Assembly: GCA_047639575.1 (NCBI GenBank)
Contig: JBLIOB010000205.1
Coordinates: forward strand, 1 to 7,743
Direction of reading: 5' to 3'
From: JBLIOB01 sp047639575
GTDB lineage: Bacteria > Bacteroidota > Bacteroidia > Flavobacteriales_D > Parvicellaceae
Length of the DNA: 7,743 nt
Under the pieces are notes generated by a model. It made no database searches, was not told the DNA's origin, and worked only from the letters and a program-made list of their open reading frames with translations. Position 1 is the first letter of the stretch. Each line of letters starts with the position of its first letter. Shown here in pieces: positions 1 to 5,450 of this stretch. A program made the position numbers and the translations under genes.

Positions 1-584
1 AGTGCAACTCCCATTAAGATCAGAATTGGAGCTGACCATTCTTCTAACCATTTAATGCTTTCCGTTCCTTTCCAAATAAAGAACATGTTGATGAACCAAA
101 AGACTCCGAAGCAGGCGAACATTAGCCAGTTTAGTTCACTTGGTGTTGGGCTATCTGAAAACGCATAAATGATTTCATAAATAGCTAGTCCGCCAATCCA
201 GGTTTGAATACCAAACCAACCACAAGCGACAATACCTCTTGTAACCGAAGCGATATGAATTCCTCGGAAACCAAATGAAGACCGGCCAACGACCGGAAAC
301 GGGATGCCGTATTTTACACCAGCATGGCCATTTAAAACCATTGGTACGGTGATGATGAGGTTCGCAACTCCAATGATTATTAGAGACTCAAGCCATCCAA
401 GTCCTTCGCTCATCATGTAAGAAGCAAGTAAATATGTAGGAATACAGACGGCCATACCAACCCAAAGGGCCGCTAGGCTCCATTTATTCCAGGTCCTTTT
501 ATTGGCTGGAACAGGAGCTAAATCCTCACTGTAAAGTGGAGATGAGGATACGTCTTCTGTTAATTCTACAATTTCTTCCGCCAT
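1..584 (-). CDS. NCS1-family nucleobase/hydantoin/allantoin-type permease (partial, C-terminus missing)
   Basis: Inner-membrane cation-coupled symporter of the nucleobase:cation symporter-1 family, expected to import uracil, thymine, allantoin or a hydantoin. I translated the 194 codons present. A soluble N-terminus carries the family signature LYSEDLAPVPANKRTW (residues 17-32). It is followed by hydrophobic segments at about 36-57 (with the IPTYLLASYM stretch), 66-84, 113-140, 151-170 and 185 onward. ACGWFGIQTWIGG at 120-132 is the conserved NCS1 motif in the third-helix region. Family members are usually about 450-500 residues, so well over half is beyond the left edge. The ATG shares its A with the TAA of the upstream aminotransferase (TAATG), which implies translational coupling. 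The family call is firm; the substrate is inferred only from the neighbours. Confidence 0.9.
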   Translation of the reverse strand, partial: MAEEIVELTEDVSSSPLYSEDLAPVPANKRTWNKWSLAALWVGMAVCIPTYLLASYMMSEGLGWLESLIIIGVANLIITVPMVLNGHAGVKYGIPFPVVGRSSFGFRGIHIASVTRGIVACGWFGIQTWIGGLAIYEIIYAFSDSPTPSELNWLMFACFGVFWFINMFFIWKGTESIKWLEEWSAPILILMGVA

Positions 585-1918
585 TAATTACAGTATTCGT
601 CAGCAATAGTAATGGCGGCAGAAATGATTTCCAGGCCTTCGTTTAATTCATCTTTGGTAATGATTAATGGGGGCGCAATAAAAATCCAATTCCATCTCAC
701 GAAAGTGAACATACCAAGCTCCCTTATTTTGGCTGCCATCCTCGTGGTTGGCTCCATGTCTGCAGGCTTTGCATTCCAAGGAGTAGTTGGCTCTTTTGTA
801 TCGCGGTTTTTCACTAGTTCGATACAACCTAATAATCCAGTGTTTCTGAAATCCCCGATAGAAGGATGTTTTGCTTTCAATTCTTCAATTCTAGATTCCA
901 AGTAAACTCCCATTTCAGCAGCCCTAGAAATCAAGTTGTCAGATTCGTACACTTCAATATTTGCCAGTGCGGCAGCGCATGAAACAGGATGAGCTGAATA
1001 GGTTAGTCCTAACGGAAGTGGTCGATCATTAAATTCATTTGCAATTTTATCGGATACCATCAATCCACCTAAAGGTAGATAGCCCGAGGTTAATCCTTTA
1101 GCTAAACACATAATATCCGGTTCAATTCCGTGATGTTCAACAGCAAACATTTTTCCAGTTCTTCCAAATCCGCTCATCACTTCATCATCGATGATAAGGA
1201 TGCCGTATTTGTCCGCTATAGTTTTTATCAATTTCCAGAATCCTTTCGGGTATTTGATGCATCCAGATGACCCTGACTCTCCTTCCATAAGTATTGCGGC
1301 AACGCTATCTGGGTTTTCAAATTGAATAATTCGCTCCATTTGCTCAGCCGCCATTCGGCCGCATTCTTCAGGAGTATTTGTGCCCCATGGACAACGATAA
1401 GCATAAGGGTTTTCTACATGGATCATGTGTGGTACACCATAAGCTTCCATCGCATGTTTTCTTGGGTCGCCTCCTGCAGACATTGCACCGTAAGTAGCTC
1501 CATGGTATGATCGGTGAAAAGAGACAATTTTTGGTCGTCCAGAATAGACTCTAGCGATTTTAATTGCATTTTCAACTGCCTCAGCTCCACCCAAAGTAAA
1601 GAAGGTTTTGTTAAGACTACCCGGAGCTAACTCGGCTAGTTTCTTACCTAGTTTAGCTCTTGGATCAGTAGCCATTCCAGGGAAAACAAATTGAAGCTCA
1701 TTCATCTGCTTTGTTACAGCATCAATCACTCTTTGATCTCCATGTCCAATGTTCACGTTCATCAGTTGAGAAGAGAAATCAATGTATTTCTTTCCTTCAC
1801 GATCAGTAACGTAAACACCTTTAGCTGAAGCAGCATTGATTGGATTCAGGCCACCTTGCTTTGACCACGAAAATAGCGTATGATTAAGACAGTCGTCTAT
1901 TATTTGTTGGTTATTCAT
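584..1918 (-). CDS. Class III PLP-dependent omega-aminotransferase (probable beta-alanine/beta-aminoisobutyrate transaminase)
   Basis: A cytosolic fold-type I PLP enzyme moving an amino group from an omega-amino acid to a keto acid such as pyruvate or 2-oxoglutarate. From the chosen ATG it has 444 residues, normal for the class. Visible landmarks are GGAEAVENAIK (110-120) and SYHG (137-140) for cofactor phosphate and ring contacts, IIDDEVMSGFGRTG (242-255) with Asp245 for the PLP ring nitrogen, and CLAKGLTSGYLPLGG (271-285) with Lys274 as the Schiff-base lysine. An in-frame GTG at 1939 would add seven residues (MLNFFKI) and overlap the preceding gene. I prefer the ATG at 1918, 13 bp after that gene's stop, with an AT-rich leader and no Shine-Dalgarno. 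Placement between mmsA and an NCS1 permease points to beta-alanine or beta-aminoisobutyrate as amino donor. Class III sequences alone do not fix the substrate, and GABA, taurine or other amines remain possible. Confidence 0.88.
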   Translation of the reverse strand: MNNQQIIDDCLNHTLFSWSKQGGLNPINAASAKGVYVTDREGKKYIDFSSQLMNVNIGHGDQRVIDAVTKQMNELQFVFPGMATDPRAKLGKKLAELAPGSLNKTFFTLGGAEAVENAIKIARVYSGRPKIVSFHRSYHGATYGAMSAGGDPRKHAMEAYGVPHMIHVENPYAYRCPWGTNTPEECGRMAAEQMERIIQFENPDSVAAILMEGESGSSGCIKYPKGFWKLIKTIADKYGILIIDDEVMSGFGRTGKMFAVEHHGIEPDIMCLAKGLTSGYLPLGGLMVSDKIANEFNDRPLPLGLTYSAHPVSCAAALANIEVYESDNLISRAAEMGVYLESRIEELKAKHPSIGDFRNTGLLGCIELVKNRDTKEPTTPWNAKPADMEPTTRMAAKIRELGMFTFVRWNWIFIAPPLIITKDELNEGLEIISAAITIADEYCN

Positions 1919-1931
1919 AATTTTAAAAAAA

Positions 1932-2321
1932 TTAAGCACGGTGCTTGATGTTAGATGATGGAAGAACTTTATTTCGAAACGAAATCATCATATTCATTAA
2001 GTGAAATGCTTCATCGTATTGTTTGTCAAATTCTGATTTACTTAAATACTCTCTCCTTCTGGCTTTGTGCAGGCATGTAATTACTTCGGCCAGAGACCTA
2101 ATGCTATAACCAAGAAATTTTCTAAATTCTGGGTTAGATTGACAAATTGATCCTTCGGAGATATTTAAAGCAATAGAATCCACAGCTCGTATAATTTGTG
2201 AGCTTAAATTAAATTTTTCTTTAGCAGGAAATTGAACCGAAAGGGCGTTTAGTTCTTCTCCAAAATCCATGGCCTTTTGCCAAATTATTAACCTCTCAAA
2301 CTTAAATCTAGTCTCACTCAT
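1932..2321 (-). CDS. Four-helix-bundle protein (23S rRNA intervening-sequence protein / Avd-like family), copy 1
   Basis: A 129-residue protein of the family first met as the ORF inside 23S rRNA intervening sequences and structurally related to Avd of diversity-generating retroelements; its molecular role is not established. The family pattern is clear: FERLIIWQKAMD (8-19) opens helix 1, SQIIRAVDSIALNISEGS (41-58) is the conserved helix 2, NPEFRKFLGYSIRSLAEV (63-80) is helix 3, and helix 4 is about 95-118. A basic patch HKARRR (85-90) could bind nucleic acid. The gene interrupts an otherwise metabolic operon, 13 bp before the aminotransferase ATG and behind a 14-copy heptamer array ending 11 bp before its own ATG. 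The last repeat supplies AGGTG, which can pair with the CACCU of the 16S rRNA tail, with 10 nt between it and the ATG. That spacing is slightly long. It looks like a cargo or inserted gene rather than a pathway enzyme. Confidence 0.88.
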   Translation of the reverse strand: MSETRFKFERLIIWQKAMDFGEELNALSVQFPAKEKFNLSSQIIRAVDSIALNISEGSICQSNPEFRKFLGYSIRSLAEVITCLHKARRREYLSKSEFDKQYDEAFHLMNMMISFRNKVLPSSNIKHRA

Positions 2322-2331
2322 AATTTACTTT

Positions 2332-2429
2332 CACCTAACACCTAACACCTAACACCTAACACCTAACACCTAACACCTAACACCTAACACCTAACACCTA
2401 ACACCTAACACCTAACACCTAACACCTAA
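2332..2429. repeat. Perfect 14-copy heptamer tandem repeat (CACCTAA on plus; TTAGGTG on the coding strand)
   Basis: Fourteen uninterrupted identical copies of a 7-bp unit, 98 bp in all, plus one further matching C at 2430. The array fills the gap between mmsA and four-helix-bundle gene 1. The mmsA stop codon (TAG, plus-strand 2426-2428) lies inside the last unit, so the array starts within that codon. Seven is not a multiple of three, but both flanking reading frames lie outside the variable part. Copy-number slippage would therefore change the intergenic distance rather than either protein. The complete identity suggests recent expansion or homogenisation. There are no spacers. Confidence 0.98.
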
Positions 2430-3892
2430 CTCATCCAGTTAGTTTGTGCCTCTGGATTCCATTTAACTGTAGTCTTCTTGTTTTGAGTCCAAAATTCAAT
2501 TGAACTTCGGCCTGTAATGTCACCAACTCCAAATTTTGAATCGTTCCAACCTCCGAATGGGAAAGGCTCTCTTGGCACAGGTACGCCAATGTTCACACCG
2601 ATCATTCCTGCACTTGCTTTGGCCATTACTTGTTTTGCTAATCCACCACTTTGAGTGAATACGGCAGCCGCATTTCCAAAAGGAGAGTTGTTTTCAATCT
2701 CTAACGCTTCATCCAAATCTTTTGCTCTAACTATGCTTATTACTGGTCCGAATATTTCTTCATTGGCAACCGTCATATCCGTTGTAACATGATCTATAAT
2801 TGTTGGGCCAACATAGTATCCTCCTTCTTTTCCGTTAACTGTTGCTCCACGGCCGTCAACTAATATTGTTGCACCAGCAGCTTCAGCAGCTCCTATATAT
2901 GCTTCAATTCTTTCTTTTGCTGCCTTAGAAATTACCGACCCTAGAGTTGTTCCTGGTACAATTTTACCTGCTTCTATAACCATAGCATCAATAATATGGT
3001 CTACATCCCCAATTCCAACCATAACTGCAGCAGCCATACATCTTTGACCAGCACAGCCACTCATAGAGGCTACAACATTTGAAGCGGTCATCTGTACGTG
3101 AGCATCTGGTAGCACCAATAAATGATTTTTTGCACCGCCCAATGCTACGCATCTTTTCAAACTAGATGAAGCTCGTTTGTATACTATTTTAGCAACAGGA
3201 GTAGACCCAACAAAAGAAACTGCTTCTATTCCTGGATGATCACAGATAGCTTCTACTGTTTCTTTTCCTCCATTTACGATATTAAAAACACCATCAGGAA
3301 GGCCTGCTTCTTTTAATAATTCGGCAATTCTCATTGCGCTCAACGGAACCATTTCGGATGGCTTCATGATCATAGTATTCCCTAATACTAATGCATTAGG
3401 CATAGTCCAATGTGGTACCATATTAGGGAAATTGAAAGGTGCAATTGACGCAACAACGCCTAATGGCTTTCTTTCAGTTCTGCACTCAACTCCCTTACTT
3501 ACTTCTTGAACCTCATTTGTAATGATTTGAGGCATTGAACAAGCGAATTCGCAAAGTTCCATACTCTTTTCAACTTCCGCTCTTGATTCACCCAGGGTTT
3601 TGCCGTTTTCTAAATGACAAAGGTGCGTTAGTTCGTCTATATGCTTTTCAAGAAGGGCACGATATCTAAAAAAGATAAGTACTCTTTCTTTAATTGTCAT
3701 AGCTGACCATCCTACATAGGCAGCTTGCGCGGACTTAACCGCTTCTTCAACATCGTCAAATGTCGACATTGGTAACGTTGAGATAATTTCTCCAGTTGAA
3801 GGATTGATCACATCCATTGAGGCTTGACCATTTCGAGTAAACGCTCCGTTAACGTAATTTTTTACTTCGGGCTGTGTTTGAGTTGATTCCAT
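2426..3892 (-). CDS. mmsA: CoA-acylating methylmalonate-/malonate-semialdehyde dehydrogenase
   Basis: Aldehyde dehydrogenase superfamily (ALDH6/MmsA type), 488 residues. It oxidises malonate or methylmalonate semialdehyde with NAD+ and CoA, with decarboxylation, giving acetyl-CoA or propionyl-CoA. Visible residues are PFNFP (152-156) with the oxyanion-hole Asn154, MKPSE (176-180) with the NAD-contacting Lys177, SFVGSTPVA (226-234), AGQRCMA (281-287) with catalytic Cys285, EEIFGP (378-383) with Glu379, and PFPFGGWNDS near 443-452. GGAKNH (252-257) replaces the general-base glutamate segment of hydrolytic ALDHs, a hallmark of the CoA-dependent subgroup. The start ATG follows an AT-rich leader without Shine-Dalgarno, and no nearby in-frame alternative is better. 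It is the first gene of the catabolic operon. The TAG stop is embedded in the downstream heptamer array; the C-terminal ending NPEAQTNWMS is otherwise unremarkable. Valine or inositol catabolism is an alternative role, less likely next to an NCS1 permease and an omega-aminotransferase. Confidence 0.93.
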   Translation of the reverse strand: MESTQTQPEVKNYVNGAFTRNGQASMDVINPSTGEIISTLPMSTFDDVEEAVKSAQAAYVGWSAMTIKERVLIFFRYRALLEKHIDELTHLCHLENGKTLGESRAEVEKSMELCEFACSMPQIITNEVQEVSKGVECRTERKPLGVVASIAPFNFPNMVPHWTMPNALVLGNTMIMKPSEMVPLSAMRIAELLKEAGLPDGVFNIVNGGKETVEAICDHPGIEAVSFVGSTPVAKIVYKRASSSLKRCVALGGAKNHLLVLPDAHVQMTASNVVASMSGCAGQRCMAAAVMVGIGDVDHIIDAMVIEAGKIVPGTTLGSVISKAAKERIEAYIGAAEAAGATILVDGRGATVNGKEGGYYVGPTIIDHVTTDMTVANEEIFGPVISIVRAKDLDEALEIENNSPFGNAAAVFTQSGGLAKQVMAKASAGMIGVNIGVPVPREPFPFGGWNDSKFGVGDITGRSSIEFWTQNKKTTVKWNPEAQTNWMS

Positions 3893-3970
3893 ATCTATTT
3901 TATAATACGTCTGAAGGCCACAAAACCATCGTACATGTTAAGTTTATTAAGTTATAAAAAAATAAGTGGA

Positions 3971-3996
3971 TAAAACTAACTGGTAAGGTAGTTTTA
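3971..3996 (-). promoter_or_regulatory. Inverted repeat in the mmsA leader (operator or weak hairpin)
   Basis: TAAAACTA at 3971-3978 is exactly complementary to TAGTTTTA at 3989-3996, with one further C-G pair across a mismatch and a 6-nt loop. It lies about 80-105 bp before the mmsA ATG and downstream of the candidate promoter. In the minus-strand transcript, seven U residues (plus-strand A 3956-3962) follow after eight other bases. It could be a weak terminator or attenuator, or simply a dimeric-regulator operator; the sequence does not decide between them. Confidence 0.45.
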
Positions 3997-4032
3997 AGGA
4001 TGTTCACCGAGCTTTTGCGAGAAGAGCTTACT

Positions 4033-4065
4033 CAAATATATTTAAAATTAATGATAGAATGAAAA
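4033..4065 (-). promoter_or_regulatory. Candidate Bacteroidota-type promoter for the mmsA operon
   Basis: Read on the minus strand, TATATTTG (plus 4033-4040) matches the TAnnTTTG -7 consensus of Bacteroidota housekeeping promoters exactly. Twenty bases upstream, TTTTC (plus 4061-4065) is only a partial -33 element because the expected TTG is absent. Transcription would begin near 4026 and leave a leader of about 130 nt containing the 3971-3996 inverted repeat. The -33 side falls within the left inverted-repeat arm flanking four-helix-bundle gene 2. Confidence 0.45.
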
Positions 4066-4088
4066 GATGATTGAAAAATGGAGAATTA
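4050..4088 (+). repeat. Left arm of the inverted repeat flanking four-helix-bundle gene 2
   Basis: On the plus strand this reads AATGATAGAATGA, then AAAGATGA, TTGAA and AAATGGAGAATTA, ending inside the stop codon of the gene at 4086-4460. The reverse complement of 4460-4509 reads almost the same. By eye 34 of 39 aligned positions agree, including the first 13 without mismatch. The right arm carries one extra 8-bp unit and three extra bases. Confidence 0.75.
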
Positions 4089-4460
4089 ATTCAATTTCCG
4101 ATACATGGAAGATTTTGCACTGGATATGATTTTAATTATCGCATTAGCCTCTATAATTAGTCGCGTTAAAACCACTTCATCCGTGGACAATTGAGTATCT
4201 AGAATCAGTTGCAACCAATATTCAGATTCGTCAATTTCCTCTGCTACAATACAAAGTTTGCTATAAAACTCTTTGGCGGACCTTGCCCTGCAGCTAGCCC
4301 GATAGTTTGCACCTGTTGAAGTTGCAGATTTCACCAACTGATATGTAATCACTCTAGATGAATTACAGTTTTTAAGTGTTTCACAAAAGTTAATAGTGTC
4401 AATTGCGAATTTCTTCGTTCGTGCTTTCATCGCTTCTATAAATTGTTCTTTTTCAGTCAT
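4086..4460 (-). CDS. Four-helix-bundle protein (intervening-sequence-protein family), copy 2
   Basis: A 124-residue protein of the same broad family as the gene at 1932-2321 but from a different subgroup; the two share little obvious sequence. The recognisable core is YQLVKSATSTGANYRASC (40-57), SAKEFYSKLCIVAEEIDESE (61-80) and YWLQLILD (81-88). It is predicted as four helices at roughly 4-30, 36-56, 61-89 and 93-116, with a basic C-terminal end (KSSMYRKLN). The start ATG has no Shine-Dalgarno and coincides with the inner end of the right inverted arm; the stop coincides with the inner end of the left arm. The upstream ssb transcript ends at the terminator at 4547-4577, so this gene needs its own promoter. 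I find no TAnnTTTG element in the repeat-filled leader. Function is unknown. Confidence 0.85.
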   Translation of the reverse strand: MTEKEQFIEAMKARTKKFAIDTINFCETLKNCNSSRVITYQLVKSATSTGANYRASCRARSAKEFYSKLCIVAEEIDESEYWLQLILDTQLSTDEVVLTRLIIEANAIIKIISSAKSSMYRKLN

Positions 4461-4509
4461 AATTCTTATTTTTCATTCAATCATCCTATCATCCTATCAT
4501 TCTATCATT
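4460..4509 (-). repeat. Right arm of the inverted repeat flanking four-helix-bundle gene 2
   Basis: Partner of the arm at 4050-4088. Its outermost 13 bases (TCATTCTATCATT, 4497-4509) are the exact complement of the outermost 13 of the left arm. The inner end TAATTC matches the left arm's GAATTA and includes the A of the ORF start codon. The arm overlaps the 8-bp tandem repeat, so it is one unit longer than its partner. Confidence 0.75.
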
Positions 4510-4533
4510 CTTTCCTTTCTTTCCTTTCTTTCC
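4480..4533. repeat. Compound short tandem repeat 5' of four-helix-bundle gene 2
   Basis: Four 8-bp units at 4480-4511 (two ATCATCCT, then two ATCATTCT) pass into a 9-bp repeat, TTTCCTTTC, with two full copies and a partial third at 4511-4533. The inner edge is 19 bp before the ORF start. On the coding strand the outer part is pure purine (GGAAAGAAA type). The stepwise change of unit shows the tract evolved by slippage and point change. Confidence 0.9.
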
Positions 4534-4546
4534 TCCAACCTTCCCG

Positions 4547-4577
4547 AAAAAAAAAGAGAGCCCTCACGGACCCTCTT
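4547..4577 (-). terminator. Rho-independent terminator after ssb
   Basis: On the minus strand a 10-pair stem (AAGAGGGTCC with GGGCTCTCTT, two G-U pairs) closes a GTGA tetraloop of the stable GNRA class and is followed directly by a run of T (nine in all, two within the stem). The stem covers plus-strand 4554-4577 and the T run corresponds to A 4547-4555. It lies 57 bp beyond the ssb stop and should separate ssb from the four-helix-bundle gene and the mmsA operon. Confidence 0.88.
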
Positions 4578-4634
4578 AGGTAAAAATTTAGAAAACGCTT
4601 GAGTAATTATTAGGCAAGCGGCTGGCGGGAAAGT

Positions 4635-4973
4635 TCAGTTTTTCTTATCCAGCATCAACATTTCAGTCATTTTGACTTCCGTAATGAAACGTTTGTTTCC
4701 GTCTTTGTCATCGTATGATCTGGTGATCAACATTCCACTGACACATAGCTCAGATCCCTTTTCACAAAATTGCTCGATTACGGCTGCAGATTTGCCCCAG
4801 GCAACTACATTATGCCAGTGAGTTTCAGAAACTAATTCTCCCTTTTTATTTCGATACTTTTCGGATGTTGCGATTGAGAAAGCAGCTTTTTTCTTGTCTC
4901 CGTCAAAGTTGAAAATTTCAGGTGTTTGTCCGATGTTTCCGATTAGTTGTACTCTGTTTCTTAAGTTATTCAT
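4635..4973 (-). CDS. ssb: Single-stranded DNA-binding protein, short form without acidic C-terminal tail
   Basis: An OB-fold protein that coats single-stranded DNA in replication, recombination and repair. All 112 residues are OB fold: NRVQLIGNIGQTPEI (6-20) is the opening strand pair, THWHNVVAWGKSA (51-63) is the conserved WxNVVxWG region, and SGMLITRSYDDKDGNKRFITEV (79-100) supplies later strands. The protein ends at MLMLDKKN with no Gly/Pro-rich linker and no DDDIPF-like acidic tip, the part that in longer SSBs recruits replication and repair partners. Short forms of this kind occur in Bacteroidota, often alongside a full-length SSB, so this may be a second, specialised copy. The start lies behind an AT-only leader (AATAAATAATAAAT) with no Shine-Dalgarno. 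It is monocistronic: its own candidate promoter and leader hairpin lie upstream and a strong terminator downstream. Confidence 0.93.
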   Translation of the reverse strand: MNNLRNRVQLIGNIGQTPEIFNFDGDKKKAAFSIATSEKYRNKKGELVSETHWHNVVAWGKSAAVIEQFCEKGSELCVSGMLITRSYDDKDGNKRFITEVKMTEMLMLDKKN

Positions 4974-5000
4974 ATTTATTATTTATTAATTGTTAAAAGT

Positions 5001-5038
5001 GGTTATGATGCCCTTAGCTATTGTCCGGGATCATAACC
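5001..5038 (-). promoter_or_regulatory. Hairpin in the ssb leader
   Basis: GGTTATGAT (5001-5009) pairs perfectly with ATCATAACC (5030-5038). After one bulged G, CCC (5011-5013) pairs with GGG (5027-5029), giving 12 pairs and a 13-nt loop. It ends 27 bp before the ssb ATG. No T run follows directly in either direction, so it is not a standard terminator. A leader structure affecting mRNA stability or translation, or a palindromic operator, are the options. Confidence 0.65.
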
Positions 5039-5052
5039 GGGTTTGTTAATTG

Positions 5053-5174
5053 ACGACTAACGATTGGGTAAAAGTTAAACGCTTAATGGTTTCATCAATT
5101 GGATTATCGAATCAACGGTGCAAAGTAAAGGCGAGGTTTTTGCTCGAGTCGGTTGTTATCCGATCTTTAGTCGT
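5053..5174. repeat. 15-bp inverted repeat with 92-bp spacing upstream of ssb
   Basis: ACGACTAACGATTGG (5053-5067) matches the reverse complement of CCGATCTTTAGTCGT (5160-5174) at 13 of 15 positions. The enclosed 92 bp contain the candidate ssb promoter and smaller palindromes such as GATTATCGAATC near 5102-5113. It could be a pair of regulator sites or the closing stem of a structured RNA. Confidence 0.6.
5070..5098 (-). promoter_or_regulatory. Candidate ssb promoter (TTG-N18-TAACTTTT)
   Basis: On the minus strand TTG (plus 5096-5098) lies 18 bp before TAACTTTT (plus 5070-5077), seven of eight matches to TAnnTTTG. Spacing fits Bacteroidota promoters. The transcript would start near 5063 and carry the 5001-5038 hairpin. 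A rival -7 element, TTACTTTG followed by CACC (plus 5121-5128), also has seven of eight matches but no TTG at the right distance. Confidence 0.4.
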
Positions 5175-5365
5175 TTGTAAGTGATGGTAACCGTTTAAAA
5201 TTGGATAGATAGTTGATATACAGAGATTAGCAACAAGTATATATTATCTAATTATTTTCAAAATAAACAGCGATAATTGATTTGTTGGTGTTCTTTCAGT
5301 ATTTAGGTACGTTCAAATAACTTATGAAAACAAAAAACTAAAAGTTCCGTATAACTGCTAAACGA

Positions 5366-5450
5366 AATGCCCTTTTGCTACTTACACCTCATCTGGACTA
5401 CTTCTCCAATATAAGTTGATAAGTTGTTTTCTGCAATATTAAAAGGCATT
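5366..5450 (+). repeat. Inverted repeat just upstream of the STAS-like gene
   Basis: AATGCC-C-TTTT (5366-5376) pairs with AAAAGGCATT (5441-5450) in ten base pairs with one bulged C, enclosing 64 nt and ending 14 bp before the ORF start. Inside is a direct repeat, ATAAGTTG twice in tandem (5411-5426). The structure could be a leader fold or a small RNA; no promoter or T run fixes its ends. Confidence 0.45.

Larger units (their letters stand above)
4050..4509. mobile_element. Putative IVS-like unit: four-helix-bundle ORF framed by inverted arms
   Basis: The 460-bp unit consists of an inverted arm, a single ORF of the intervening-sequence-protein family, and the matching arm, with the arms touching the stop and start codons. 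In 23S rRNA intervening sequences of organisms such as Leptospira and Coxiella, an ORF of this family is likewise enclosed by complementary ends. That resemblance is what I infer from; I see no transposase and no certain target-site duplication. The unit boundaries are estimates, and the arms could instead have arisen by local repeat expansion. Confidence 0.35.

Noticed and set aside
612..905. Plus-strand open frame inside the aminotransferase gene
   Set aside because: It is antisense to well-conserved coding sequence and its translation resembles no family. The same applies to plus 1322-1510 (aminotransferase) and minus 7147-7332 (right-edge gene).
1919..1939. GTG start of the aminotransferase at 1939
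   Set aside because: It would overlap the preceding gene and add a short MLNFFKI extension. The ATG at 1918 has the usual AT-rich leader and a sensible N-terminus.
2332..2429. CRISPR array or telomere
   Set aside because: The unit is 7 bp with no spacers, so it is not CRISPR. It resembles TTAGGG but is internal to an operon.
1932..4460. Diversity-generating retroelement (because of Avd-like four-helix-bundle proteins)
   Set aside because: No reverse transcriptase, template repeat or variable repeat is visible. The two proteins are also explained by the broader family.
4396..4602. Plus-strand open frame through the tandem repeats
   Set aside because: Its translation is repeat-derived (Ser-Ile-Leu runs), and it overlaps four-helix-bundle gene 2 and the ssb terminator on the opposite strand.
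5366..5450. tRNA gene (AATGCC...GGCATT acceptor-like ends, 85 nt)
   Set aside because: There is no GTTCRA T-loop, no recognisable D or anticodon arm, and the stem has a bulge.
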